The position numbers were made by a program, and so were the translations under genes. Positions 41,916 through 50,769 of a stretch of DNA of 64,000 nucleotides are shown in pieces; positions within the stretch are counted from its first letter, which is position 1; every line of letters starts with the position of its first letter. The DNA comes from Sphaerisporangium rufum (lineage in GTDB: Bacteria > Actinomycetota > Actinomycetes > Streptosporangiales > Streptosporangiaceae), in the NCBI RefSeq assembly GCF_016863395.1, contig NZ_BOOU01000054.1:62001-126000 (forward strand). Direction: 5' to 3'. The notes below the pieces were generated by a model. The model was not told the DNA's origin. It worked only from the letters and a program-made list of their open reading frames with translations, and did no database searches.

Positions 41916-43334
41916 ATCGCCGCCGATCTCCGTTCCTGGATCGCCACCGCGGCCCCGGGCACCCGGCTGCCGGCCACCCGCGCTCTGGTCGCGCGGTACG
42001 GGGCGAGCCCGGTCACGGTGCAGAAGGCGCTGCGCGCGCTGGCGGCCCAGGGGCTGGTCGAGAGCCGGCCGGGCGTGGGCACCTTCGTCCGGGCGGCGCG
42101 CACCGCCCGCCCGAACGACTACGGCTGGCAGACCGCCGCCCTCGGCACGCCGCGCGACCGCCCGCCGCGGCCGTCCATCACGCTGCGCACCGTCCCGAAC
42201 GACATGATCGCGCTGCACTCCGGCTACCCGGACCGCGAGCTGCTGCCCGAACGCCTGGTCCGAGCCGCCTTCACCCGCGCGGCCCGCGGCGGCGCCGCCG
42301 TCGCCAGGCCGCCGGCCGCCGGACTCCCGGAGCTGCAGGAATGGTTCGCCGCCGAGCTCGGGGCCGCGATGCCCGCCGGGCTCGCGCCGCCCGCGCCGGG
42401 CGACGTCGTGGTGCTGCCGGGCAGCCAGAGCGGGCTGGCCACCGCCTTCCGCGCCCTGGTCGGCCCGGACCGCCCGCTGCTGCTGGAGTCGCCGACCTAC
42501 TGGGGGGCGATCGCCGCCGCCGCGCGGGCCGGCGTCCGCGTCGTCCCGGTCCCCTGCGGGCCGCACGGCCCCGACCCCGACGCGCTGGCCCGCGCGTTCG
42601 AGCAGACCGGGGCCCGCGCCTTCTTCGCCCAGCCCAACTTCGCCAACCCCACCGGCGCCCAGTGGCCGCCCGCCCTGGCCGGCCGGGTGCTGGACCTGGT
42701 GCGCGAGCACGGCGCGTTCCTGATCGAGGACGACTGGGCGCACGGCTTCGGCATCTCCGCCGACCCGGTGCCGGTCGCCGCCCGGGACGACGGCGGGCAC
42801 GTGGTCTACCTCCGCTCGCTCACCAAGATCGTGTCCCCGGCCGTCCGGGTCGCCGCGATCGTCGCCCGCGGCCCGGCCCGCGAGCGCATCCTCGCCGACG
42901 TCCAGGCCGAGTCCATGTACGTCAGCGGGCTGCTGCAGGCGGTGGCACTCGACGTCGTCACCCAGCCCGCCTGGCGCACCCACCTGCGCGGCCTGCGCCA
43001 CCAGCTCGCCGCCCGCCGCGACCTGCTGGCCGGCGCGCTCGCCGAGCACGTGCCCGCCGCCCGGCTGGAAGGGCTGCCACCGGGCGGGCTCAACCTGTGG
43101 GTCCGGCTGCCCGACACCACCGACCTGCCCCGGCTGGCCGGCGACTGCGAGGCCGCCGGGGTCATCGTGGCGGCCGGCGACGAGTGGTTCCCCGCCGAGC
43201 CGACCGGCCGCTACCTGCGGCTGAACTACGCCGGCCCGAACCCCGGCGCCTTCCCCGACGGCGCCCGCGCGATCGGCCGGGCGCTCGCCCGCCAGCGGGC
43301 CGGCCGGCCCGCCGGCCCGCCCGACCAGGACTGA
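41892..43334 (+). CDS. MocR-type regulator: GntR HTH fused to PLP aminotransferase-like domain
   Basis: A 480-residue protein. The N-terminal GntR helix-turn-helix is RLPATRALVARYGASPVTVQ. A short linker leads to a fold-type I PLP domain with PTYWGAIAAAARAG, the FFAQPNFANPTGAQ motif, LIEDDWAHGF and the lysine in LRSLTKIVSPAVR that holds PLP. MocR regulators sense PLP or amino acids and control a divergent gene, here the EamA exporter. ATG 41892 lies about nine bases after the -10, so the mRNA is probably leaderless. Confidence 0.92.
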   Translation: MDHDSSGRIAADLRSWIATAAPGTRLPATRALVARYGASPVTVQKALRALAAQGLVESRPGVGTFVRAARTARPNDYGWQTAALGTPRDRPPRPSITLRTVPNDMIALHSGYPDRELLPERLVRAAFTRAARGGAAVARPPAAGLPELQEWFAAELGAAMPAGLAPPAPGDVVVLPGSQSGLATAFRALVGPDRPLLLESPTYWGAIAAAARAGVRVVPVPCGPHGPDPDALARAFEQTGARAFFAQPNFANPTGAQWPPALAGRVLDLVREHGAFLIEDDWAHGFGISADPVPVAARDDGGHVVYLRSLTKIVSPAVRVAAIVARGPARERILADVQAESMYVSGLLQAVALDVVTQPAWRTHLRGLRHQLAARRDLLAGALAEHVPAARLEGLPPGGLNLWVRLPDTTDLPRLAGDCEAAGVIVAAGDEWFPAEPTGRYLRLNYAGPNPGAFPDGARAIGRALARQRAGRPAGPPDQD

Positions 43335-43550
43335 CCCGGTCATCTGCCGGCCCCGCCCTTCCGCCCGGCTCCCGGCCCACGCCGTCCGCCGACCAGGCCG
43401 GTAGCCGCACGCTCGGCCCGGCACCCGGTCGGGCGGCGGCCTGCCGACCCGGTCGCGGGCCGGCCCGGCACCCGCTCGCGGGCCGGCCCGGCACGCCTGG
43501 CGCGGTCGCCGGCCCGCCGCCGCCCGGCGCCGCCCGGCGACGCGGAGCGG
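43335..43550. repeat. Intergenic direct repeats between convergent MocR and GH1-LacI genes
   Basis: Two exact 18-base copies of CGCGGGCCGGCCCGGCAC occur at 43454-43471 and 43477-43494. Each contains the palindrome GGGCCGGCCC. They probably form hairpins that end transcription in both directions. Nothing else is seen in these 216 bases. Confidence 0.5.
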
Positions 43551-45962
43551 TCAGCCGGACTCGCGGACCACCAGCTCGCACGGCAGGATCGCCGAGGCCA
43601 CCGGGTCGCCCTCGATGGCGGCCAGCAGCATCCGGACGGCCGCCACCGCCTGCCCGGCCACGTCCTCGCGCACCGTGGTCAGCGCGGGGGTGGTGTACGC
43701 CGCGGCGTCCACGTCGCCGAACCCCACCACCGCGACGTCGTCGGGCACCCGCCGGCCGGCCGTGCGCAGCTCGCGCAGCACGCCGATCGCCGGCAGGTCG
43801 CTCGCCGCGAACACCGCGTCCACCTCCGGGTGCCCGGCCAGCAGCCCGCGGGCCGCCGCCGCGCCCGCCGCCCGGGTGCGCCCCCCGGAGACGACCAGCT
43901 CCGGCAGCCCCGCCTCGCGCAGCGCCGCCCGGTACCCGGCCAGCCGGCCGTCCACCGCGACGCCCTCCACCGGGCCGGCGATCATGGCGATCCGCCGCCG
44001 GCCGGCCGCGACCAGGTGCCGGATCGCGGCCCGCGCCCCGGCCGCCCCGTCGGCCTCGACGTACGGCACCGCCGCCCGCGGCCGGCCGAGCGCCACCACC
44101 GGCACCCCGGCGGCGGCCAGCGTGCCGGGCATCGGATCGGTGGACCGGGACGGCACCAGCAACGCGCCGTCGGCGTGCCCGGCGGTCAGGTACCCCTCGG
44201 CCCGCCGCCGGCTGTCCCCGGAGTCGGCCGGCACCAGGATCACCTGCCGGCCGGCCCGCTCCAGGGCGTGCGCCGCGGAGCGGACGGCCGCGGCGAACAC
44301 CGGGTCGTCGTCGCCGTCCGGGGACGGCACCGCCCCCTCGCCCAGCACGACCAGCGCGACGGTGTCGGTGCGCCGGGTCACCAGGCTGCGGGCCGCCGAG
44401 TTCGGCACGTAGCCGAGCTCGGCGACGGCGTGCATGACCGTCTCCCGGGCCTGCGGCGCCACCGTCCGCTCGCCGTTGATCACCCGGGACACCGTGGACC
44501 GGGACACCCCGGCCCGGGCCGCCACCTCCTCCAGGGTCGGCCGCCGGGGACGCCGCGAGCCCAGGCCGCCGCGGGCGATCACGTCCCGGTACCACAGCGC
44601 GCTGTCCTTGGGCCGGCGCCGCTGGGTGGCGAAGTCGACGTGCACGATGCCGAACCGCGGCCGGTACCCCTCGGCCCACTCGAAGTTGTCCAGCAGCGAC
44701 CAGACGTGGTAACCGCGCAGGTCGGCGCCGGCCTCCAGCGCCGCGTGCGCCGCCCGCAGGTGGCCCTCCAGGAACGCGGTCCGGTCGGCGTCGTGCACGT
44801 GCTCGCCGGTCACCTCGTCCTCGAACGCGGCGCCGTTCTCGGTGACGATCAACCCGACCCCCGGGTAGTCGCGCGACAGCCGCAGCAGCAGCCGGGTCAG
44901 CGCGGTCGGCACGATCGGCCAGCCGACGGCGGTCGTCGGCGCCTGCCCGCCGGTGAACTCGATGCCCTCGGTGCCGGGGAACGCCGGGTTGGCCGGCTCG
45001 CCGGGCCGGGCCCGCACCACGCACGGCGTGTAGTAGTTGATGCCCAGCAGGTCGACCCGCTGGTTGATCGCCGCCAGGTCGCCGTCCCGGATGTGGCCGA
45101 GCCCGGCGATCCGCTCGATGATGTCCAGCGTGGTGGCGGGGTACTCGCCGCGCAGCACCGGGTCCAGGAACTGCCGGTTGATCAGGCAGTCCACCCGGGC
45201 CACCGCCTCGGCGTCCGCCTCGGCCGGCACCGCGGCCGGGTCGTGCACCTGGGCCGGGGTGAGCACCGGCGCCAGGTTCAGGGTCAGCGCGATCTCCCGG
45301 GCGCCCGCCTCGCGCAGCGCCCGAGCGCCCAGGCCGTGCGCGAGCAGCAGGTGGTGCGAGGCGACCAGCGCCTCGGCCGCCGAGGTTCGCCCCGGCGCGT
45401 GCACGCCCACCCCGTAGCCGAGGCTGGCCGCCACCCACGGCTCGTTGACGGTCAGCCAGGTGTGCACCCGGTCGCCGATCCGGTCGTACACCAGCCGGGC
45501 GTAGTCGGCGAACCGGTGGGCGGTGTCGCGCGCGGTCCAGCCGCCGGCGTCCTCCAGCGCCTGGGGCAGGTCCCAGTGGTAGAGGGTGGCGTACGGCGCG
45601 ATGCCGGCCTCCAGCAGCTCGTCCACCAGGCGCTGGTAGAAGTCCAGCCCCGCCTGGTTGGCCGGCCCGCTGCCGGGCGGCTGCACCCGCGGCCACGACA
45701 CCGAGAACCGGTAGGCCTCGATGCCCAGCTCGGCCATCAGCGCGACGTCCCCGGCGTACCGGTGGTAGTGGTCGCACGCGGTGTCCCCGGTGGCGCCGCC
45801 CGCCACCGCGCCGGGCCGCCGGCAGAAAGTGTCCCAGATCGACGGGCCGCGGCCGTCCGCGCCGGTCGCCCCCTCCACCTGGAAGGCCGCCGTCGCGGCC
45901 CCCCAGACGAACCCGTCGGGGAACTTCAGCGCCCGCTCGCGGACGGTCGTGGTGGCGGTCAT
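43551..45962 (-). CDS. GH1 beta-glucosidase fused to a LacI-family transcriptional regulator
   Basis: An 803-residue protein with two complete modules. Residues ~10-460 are a GH1 glycosidase: FPDGFVWGAATAAFQVEGA, catalytic acid/base in LTVNEPWV near 170, nucleophile in IVTENGAAF near 373, and the closing DSALWYRDVIARGGL. Residues ~466-803 are a full LacI regulator: the helix-turn-helix PTLEEVAARAGVSRSTVSRV, hinge NSAARSLVTRRTDTVALVV and sugar-binding domain to the C-terminus. The ten-residue joint (GLGSRRPRRP) has no stop and no start codon for LacI. The closest independent start would be the GTG in RDVIARG. It could hydrolyse a beta-glucoside and sense it. ATG 45962 is used. Confidence 0.88.
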   Translation of the reverse strand: MTATTTVRERALKFPDGFVWGAATAAFQVEGATGADGRGPSIWDTFCRRPGAVAGGATGDTACDHYHRYAGDVALMAELGIEAYRFSVSWPRVQPPGSGPANQAGLDFYQRLVDELLEAGIAPYATLYHWDLPQALEDAGGWTARDTAHRFADYARLVYDRIGDRVHTWLTVNEPWVAASLGYGVGVHAPGRTSAAEALVASHHLLLAHGLGARALREAGAREIALTLNLAPVLTPAQVHDPAAVPAEADAEAVARVDCLINRQFLDPVLRGEYPATTLDIIERIAGLGHIRDGDLAAINQRVDLLGINYYTPCVVRARPGEPANPAFPGTEGIEFTGGQAPTTAVGWPIVPTALTRLLLRLSRDYPGVGLIVTENGAAFEDEVTGEHVHDADRTAFLEGHLRAAHAALEAGADLRGYHVWSLLDNFEWAEGYRPRFGIVHVDFATQRRRPKDSALWYRDVIARGGLGSRRPRRPTLEEVAARAGVSRSTVSRVINGERTVAPQARETVMHAVAELGYVPNSAARSLVTRRTDTVALVVLGEGAVPSPDGDDDPVFAAAVRSAAHALERAGRQVILVPADSGDSRRRAEGYLTAGHADGALLVPSRSTDPMPGTLAAAGVPVVALGRPRAAVPYVEADGAAGARAAIRHLVAAGRRRIAMIAGPVEGVAVDGRLAGYRAALREAGLPELVVSGGRTRAAGAAAARGLLAGHPEVDAVFAASDLPAIGVLRELRTAGRRVPDDVAVVGFGDVDAAAYTTPALTTVREDVAGQAVAAVRMLLAAIEGDPVASAILPCELVVRESG

Positions 45963-46054
45963 GGTCGGACAGCTCCCGTCTCGTGCCCCGGAGCGCGCGG
46001 TACCCCTCCCGCGCCGCGATCCGGCAGCCCCAATCATCGCCGACCCGGCGCGGC

Positions 46055-46070
46055 CCGGGAACATTCCCGG
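46055..46070 (-). promoter_or_regulatory. LacI-like operator upstream of the GH1-LacI gene
   Basis: CCGGGAA-CA-TTCCCGG (46055-46070) is a seven-base inverted repeat with a two-base centre, the size and symmetry of LacI-family operators such as GGGAGCGCTCCC. It lies 93-108 bases upstream of the start and overlaps a weak -35 (TTCCCG); a GATGAT -10 follows 17 bases on. Confidence 0.5.
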
Positions 46071-46279
46071 CACACACCGGCCGGACGGCGCTCACCGGGC
46101 CGGACGGACGGCGGCCCGGCCGGTGGGGCGGCCGGGCCGGGGAGCGCGCCGGCCGCGGAACGGCCGGCCGCGAGAAACCGCGGGAGGACACGCGGACGCG
46201 AGCACCTGACCCGACCGCCGGACCGGGCATCAGGCCACGGCCGGCGGTCCAGGTGATCGCGTGACCGCGAGGTGGCGGG

Positions 46280-47239
46280 TCAGGGGACGAGCAGGAGCTT
46301 GCCGCTGGTACGACGGGCCTCCAGGTCGTCGTGGGCGCGCGCGGCGTCGGCCAGCGGATAGGTGCCGTGCACGTGCACGCCGATCGCACCGGAGGCGGCC
46401 CAGCCGAGCACGTCGTCGGCCCGCTGGAGCAACTCCTCGCGGGTGGCGACGTAGTGGTGCATGGTCGGCCGGGTCAGGAACAGCGAGCCGCCCTGGTTGA
46501 GCCGCTGCGGGTCGACCGGCGGCACCGGCCCGCCGGCCGCCCCGTACAGCGCGAGCAGGCCGCGCGGGCGCAGCGCGGCCAGGCTGCCGTCGAAGGTGGG
46601 AGCGCCGACCCCGTCGTACACGACGTGCGCGCCGATGCCGGTCAGCTCGCGCACCGCGTCGGCGAAGCCCTCGTAGCGCAGCACGTCGTCGGCGCCGGCC
46701 TCCCGGGCCCGCTTCTCCTTCTCCTCGGTGGACACCGTGCCGATGACCCGGGCGCCGCGCAGCTTGGCCATCTGCACCAACAGCAGGCCGACGCCGCCGG
46801 CCGCGGCGTGCACGAGCACCTCGTCGCCGGTGCGCACCTGGTAGCAGGAGTGGGTGAGGAAGTGCGCGGTGAGGCCCTGCAGCAGGACCGCCGCCGCCTG
46901 CTCGAAGGACAGCCGCTCCGGCACCGGGACGGTCCGCTCGGCCGGGACGACGGCCTGCTGCGCGTACCCGCCGAGGACGCCCGCCCAGGCGACCCGGTCG
47001 CCCCGGGCGACGTCGGTCACCCCGGGCCCGACCGCGGTCACGGTGCCGGCGCCCTCGCTGCCGGGGATGAACGGCGTCGGCAGCGGATAGCGGCCCTCGC
47101 GGTGGTACACGTCGATGTAGTTCACTCCGGCGGCGGCCACGTCCACCAGCACCTCGCCGGGCCCCGGTTCGGGGTCGGGCGCCTTGCGGTGGACGAGCGC
47201 GGCGGATCCGCCGGTCTCGCTGACGACGATCGCGTGCAT
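46280..47239 (-). CDS. Quinone oxidoreductase / zinc-independent alcohol dehydrogenase family
   Basis: A 319-residue medium-chain dehydrogenase/reductase. The N-terminal GroES-like domain has VAAAGVNYIDVYHREGRYPL and PGSEGAGTVTAVG. The NADPH-binding Rossmann motif is HAAAGGVGLLLVQMAK near residue 150. Zinc-binding cysteines are absent, as expected for quinone oxidoreductases, which reduce quinones with NADPH. ATG 47239 has AAGGAG about nine bases upstream. It appears monocistronic. An imperfect hairpin (47304-47335) lies in its leader. Confidence 0.9.
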   Translation of the reverse strand: MHAIVVSETGGSAALVHRKAPDPEPGPGEVLVDVAAAGVNYIDVYHREGRYPLPTPFIPGSEGAGTVTAVGPGVTDVARGDRVAWAGVLGGYAQQAVVPAERTVPVPERLSFEQAAAVLLQGLTAHFLTHSCYQVRTGDEVLVHAAAGGVGLLLVQMAKLRGARVIGTVSTEEKEKRAREAGADDVLRYEGFADAVRELTGIGAHVVYDGVGAPTFDGSLAALRPRGLLALYGAAGGPVPPVDPQRLNQGGSLFLTRPTMHHYVATREELLQRADDVLGWAASGAIGVHVHGTYPLADAARAHDDLEARRTSGKLLLVP

Positions 47240-47303
47240 CGTGTTCGGCTCCTTAACAGGGGCGGACGGCTCTCGGGGCGTCCGGGGGGTGAACGGCCGC
47301 GGG

Positions 47304-47335
47304 GGGCACAGGTGCCTGACCCCCTGCACGTGCCC
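47304..47335 (-). other. Imperfect hairpin in the leader of the quinone oxidoreductase gene
   Basis: GGGCAC-AG-GTGC and GCACGTGCCC can pair over ten bases with a two-base bulge and a ten-base loop. It is 65-96 bases upstream of the quinone oxidoreductase ATG and 176 bases past the pucR-like stop. It could be a terminator of the upstream operon or a leader structure. Confidence 0.3.
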
Positions 47336-47510
47336 AACCGCCGGGCCGCTAGTCCCTGTTCCCGGCGGTTCCCCCTGCTTCGGGGCCGATTCCAGCGATC
47401 CGCGGCTCCCCGCGGTCACCGTCCATGCCTTGACCGTCCGGCGACGCGGCGGCGGAACCCACGCCGGCCGCCCCGGGCGCCGCGCCCGGCGGCGAACCCG
47501 GTCCCGCAGA

Positions 47511-48599
47511 TCAGGGCGGGGCGTCCGCCGGCCAGCCGAGCAGCCGGGCGCCGAGGACGGCGGTCTCCAGGGTGAAGCGCTGGGTCGGGTCGTCCGGGGA
47601 GAACCCGGTGAGCCGCCGGACGCGTTCCAGCCGGTAGGTGACCGCCCGGGTGCTCACCCCGAGCCGGCGGGCGGCGGCCGTCTGGTTGCCCTGGGTGGCG
47701 AACACCGCCGCCAGCGTGTCCAGCAGCGGCTCCGGCCCGCCCCGGGCGCCGCGCAGCGGGCCGAGCACGGTCGCCACCAGGTCCTCGATCGCGGCCCGGT
47801 CGCGCAGCAGCACCGGGAAGACCAGCAGGTCGGCGGCCTTGAGCACCTGGGGCCGCAGTTCCAGCCGGTCGCCCAGCCCGATCGCGTCGGCGGCCTCCCG
47901 GTAGGAGGTCACCACGCCGCCCGGCCCGCGGTGCGGCCGGCCCACCCCCACCCGCCAGCCCGGGTCGAGCCCGGCGCGGACGTGGTGGGTGAACTCGCCG
48001 ACCGCGGCGGCCAGCGACGCGGGCGCCACGCAGACCAGCAGGCCGTCCCGGGCCGCCACCAGGATGTTGTGCGAGCCGAACCGGGTGACCAGCGCCTGCT
48101 CCACCCGGCGGACCAGCGGGTCGCCGTCGGTGATCGGGGTGCCGTGCCGGGCCGCCGCCACCGTGTACGCCTCGGCCAGCCGCAGCCCGAAGTGCTCGGC
48201 CCGCTCGGCCAGCCGGTCCGCCCGCCCGTGCAGCAGGTCGTCGACGAACGCCCGGCGGGCCGCCTCCTCCAGCCGGATCGCCCGGGTCTGCGCCTCCTCG
48301 TACCCGTCGAAATAGGCGGCCAGCGACCGGCGTAACGCGCCGAGCAGCGCCGCGTCCACCGACGGGTCCGGCGACGGGTCCGCCGCGGCCGGCTCGGCGG
48401 CCAGCAGGCAGGCGTCGGCGAGCCGGCGCATCGGCACGCCGTCCTCGGCGGCGGCCGCGCCGGCGGCGCGCAGCGCGTCCAGGGCGGCCCGGTCCGGCAA
48501 CCGCCCGGTGGTCCGGGCGGCGCCGAGCACCGGGAGCAGCCCGACGAGCAGGCCGGCGGGCACGCCGGTCGCCTCGCTCACCTGAGCGAGAACGTCCAT
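47511..48599 (-). CDS. PucR-family transcriptional regulator
   Basis: A 362-residue regulator. The central GGDEF-like/CdaR domain includes VAAARHGTPITDGDPLVRRV and ITDGD. The C-terminal PucR helix-turn-helix is LLDTLAAVFATQGNQTAAAR followed by RLGVSTRAVTYRLERVRRLT. PucR proteins respond to metabolites such as purines or amino acids. ATG 48599 overlaps the ABC permease stop (TGATG), so this is the third gene of an exporter operon, an unusual place for a PucR gene. GTG 48602 is adjacent. Confidence 0.88.
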   Translation of the reverse strand: MDVLAQVSEATGVPAGLLVGLLPVLGAARTTGRLPDRAALDALRAAGAAAAEDGVPMRRLADACLLAAEPAAADPSPDPSVDAALLGALRRSLAAYFDGYEEAQTRAIRLEEAARRAFVDDLLHGRADRLAERAEHFGLRLAEAYTVAAARHGTPITDGDPLVRRVEQALVTRFGSHNILVAARDGLLVCVAPASLAAAVGEFTHHVRAGLDPGWRVGVGRPHRGPGGVVTSYREAADAIGLGDRLELRPQVLKAADLLVFPVLLRDRAAIEDLVATVLGPLRGARGGPEPLLDTLAAVFATQGNQTAAARRLGVSTRAVTYRLERVRRLTGFSPDDPTQRFTLETAVLGARLLGWPADAPP

Positions 48600-49399
48600 C
48601 ACACACCCACATCACGCCGGTCGAACGCCAGGACCGCGGTCAGCGCCAGCACCACCGAGGCGCCGAGCAGCAGCAGGTAGTCGCCGAGCGGGAAGCCGTG
48701 CGCCAGCGGGTTGCCGGCGGCGTAGTAGCGGAACGGCGACGCCCAGGTCAGCCAGCGCAGCCCCTCGACGTCCCGGGACAGCGCGTTCACCACGAATCCG
48801 GCGACGGCGTAGACGCCGGCCACCGCGAGCCCGATCGCCTTGCGCCCGGTCGCCGCGCCCACCGCCACCGTGAGCACCCCGAAGAACAGGCCGAGCAGCA
48901 GCAGCCCGGTGTGCGCGGTGATGATCCGGTCGAACCCCACGCCGAGATCCACCGCGGCCCCGGCCCCGGCCACCACGGCCAGCGTGACCGCGTAGACCGC
49001 CAGCAGGGCGAGCGCGAGCGCGGCGAACCGCTCCAGCAGCAGCCGCTGCCGGGTCACCGGCAGGGTGACGGCCAGCTCCAGGGTGCCGGACTCCTCGGGG
49101 GCGGCCACCGCCCGGTTGCCCAGCACCACCGCGCACCCGATGAACAGCATCGGCACGAACAGCTGGTAGATCACCGCCTGCAGGAATCCGGCGCCGGTGG
49201 AGATGCTCTCCAGCCCGCCCAGCATCCACCGGATGTTCTCCGGGTACTTCGACATGGCGAGCTGGCCGTACAGGTCGGGGTTGGCGTGCATCTGCGGGTA
49301 GAACGACAGGTACATCCCGATGAAGACGCCGATGCCCACCGCCCACCCGATCATCGCGCGGCGGTATTCGCGCAACGTCTTACGCACCAGCGTGGGCAT
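48599..49399 (-). CDS. ABC transporter permease subunit
   Basis: A 266-residue membrane protein with six hydrophobic segments, starting LREYRRAMIGWAVGIGVFIG. It includes an LELAVTLPVTRQRLLLER loop typical of ABC-2 family permeases. It overlaps the ATPase gene by 20 bases at its start and the PucR gene at its end. Together with the ATPase it forms an exporter; the substrate is unknown. The last segment is LLLLGASVVLALTAVLAFDR. Confidence 0.87.
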   Translation of the reverse strand: MPTLVRKTLREYRRAMIGWAVGIGVFIGMYLSFYPQMHANPDLYGQLAMSKYPENIRWMLGGLESISTGAGFLQAVIYQLFVPMLFIGCAVVLGNRAVAAPEESGTLELAVTLPVTRQRLLLERFAALALALLAVYAVTLAVVAGAGAAVDLGVGFDRIITAHTGLLLLGLFFGVLTVAVGAATGRKAIGLAVAGVYAVAGFVVNALSRDVEGLRWLTWASPFRYYAAGNPLAHGFPLGDYLLLLGASVVLALTAVLAFDRRDVGV

Positions 49400-50285
49400 G
49401 GTGCATCTCCTCGCTGTAGTAGGTCAGGAAGATCTCCTCCAGGTCCGGCTCGGCCGAGACCATGTGCACGACGGTGAACCGGGCCGCCGCCTTGATCAGC
49501 GCGTCCGGCCGGCCGTCGATCGTGCAGCGCACGCTCGCGCCCTCCACCTTCAGGTCCCGTACCCCGGGCAGGTCAGCGAACGCCTCCGCCGGGACCGGCG
49601 CGTCGAAGTGCAGCTCCACCCGGCGCACCGCCTTCTCCCGCAGCGCCGCCACGTCCTCCACCGCGACCAGCCGGCCGCCGCGCACGATGCCCACCCGGTC
49701 GGAGACGTGCTCGACCTCGGCCAGCACGTGCGAGGACATCAGCACCGTCGCCCCGCCCGCCCGCGCGTCGCGGACCATCGACAGGAACTCCTGCTGCACC
49801 AGCGGGTCCAGCCCGCTGGTCGGCTCGTCCAGGATGAGGAACTCCGGGTCGTGCATGAACGCCTGGATCAGCCCGACCTTCTGCTTGTTGCCCTTGGAGA
49901 GCTTCCCCATCCGCACCGACAGGTCGGCCTCCAGCCGCTCGGCCAGCGCCTCGATCCGGCCCGGGGCCACCCCGCCGCGTACCCCGGCCAGGAACTCCAG
50001 GTAGTCGCGGGCCTTCTCCCGGCCCTCCAGGGCCAGCTCGCCCGGCAGGTAGCCGATCCGGGCCCGGACCCGCGGGTCGCGCGGATCGCCGCCGAGCACC
50101 CGCAGCGTGCCGCGACTCGGGCGGATCACGTCCAGGAGCAGCCGGATCGTGGTCGTCTTGCCGGCGCCGTTCGGGCCGAGGTACCCGAACACCTCGCCCG
50201 GGCGGATCTCCATCGTGAGATCGTCCAGGCCGCGGCGCCGACCGTAGTACTTGGTCAGCCCCTCGGTCTCCACCACTGCTGTCAT
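49380..50285 (-). CDS. ABC transporter ATP-binding protein
   Basis: A 301-residue ABC ATPase with Walker A GPNGAGKTTT, signature LSKGNKQKVGLIQAF, Walker B FLILDEPTSGLDP and switch LMSSHVLAEVEHV. The C-terminal accessory domain (~210-301) is as in DrrA/CcmA-type exporters. The first gene of the operon with the permease and PucR genes. ATG 50285; no clear -35/-10 noticed upstream. Export of drugs, lipids or peptides is the general expectation. Confidence 0.92.
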   Translation of the reverse strand: MTAVVETEGLTKYYGRRRGLDDLTMEIRPGEVFGYLGPNGAGKTTTIRLLLDVIRPSRGTLRVLGGDPRDPRVRARIGYLPGELALEGREKARDYLEFLAGVRGGVAPGRIEALAERLEADLSVRMGKLSKGNKQKVGLIQAFMHDPEFLILDEPTSGLDPLVQQEFLSMVRDARAGGATVLMSSHVLAEVEHVSDRVGIVRGGRLVAVEDVAALREKAVRRVELHFDAPVPAEAFADLPGVRDLKVEGASVRCTIDGRPDALIKAAARFTVVHMVSAEPDLEEIFLTYYSEEMHHAHAGA

Positions 50286-50381
50286 GCCGGAATCATGCTG
50301 CCGCCGGGGGCAGTCCCGGTAGGACCACTCCCGGACACCTCGCGGCCGGTTCCCTTCCCGGATCCGGCAACCCGGCCGGGG

Positions 50382-50765
50382 TCAGCGATCGCGCGGGACG
50401 GCGCAGGCGGGCGCGCCGGGGACACGCAGGTGGTGGCGGTACCGGGCGACCAGGTGGTAGCCGGCCGCGGCCAGCCAGCTCAGCGGCGGGACCAGCATCG
50501 CGGTGCCGGCGACCTTCCACCACAGGGCCGGCTGCACCAGCAGCAGCACCGCGACGGCCCGCGCGCCGGAGGCCCGCAGCCCGCGCGGGCCGACGAGCTG
50601 CACCGATGTGGTCACCTCGTCCCGGGTCAGGCCGTACTCGGCCAGGTCCAGCCGCTGCCAGGCGCTCACCCGGGGCATCACCGGCAGGTGGCGGTGCCCG
50701 AGGTCCACGCACCACCGGCAGAAGCCGCAGTCGCCGTCGTAGATCAGCACCGGCACGGTTCTCAT
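50382..50765 (-). CDS. DCC-family thiol-disulfide oxidoreductase (DUF393)
   Basis: A protein of about 127 residues with the family signature LIYDGDCGFCRWC at the N-terminus, containing the redox CxxC pair. This is followed by VSAWQRLDLAEYGLTRDEV and a hydrophobic helix ALWWKVAGTAMLVPPLSWLA. Proteins of this family are predicted thiol-disulphide oxidoreductases. ATG 50765 lacks a spaced ribosome-binding site, and GTG 50756 is an alternative. It starts four bases past the cobQ stop, so it is likely co-transcribed with cobD-cobQ. Confidence 0.82.
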   Translation of the reverse strand: MRTVPVLIYDGDCGFCRWCVDLGHRHLPVMPRVSAWQRLDLAEYGLTRDEVTTSVQLVGPRGLRASGARAVAVLLLVQPALWWKVAGTAMLVPPLSWLAAAGYHLVARYRHHLRVPGAPACAVPRDR

Positions 50766-50769
50766 CCCT

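Noticed and set aside
43335-43550. Possible small gene between MocR and GH1-LacI
   Set aside because: Only GC-rich direct repeats and hairpins are present; the open frames are repeat artefacts.
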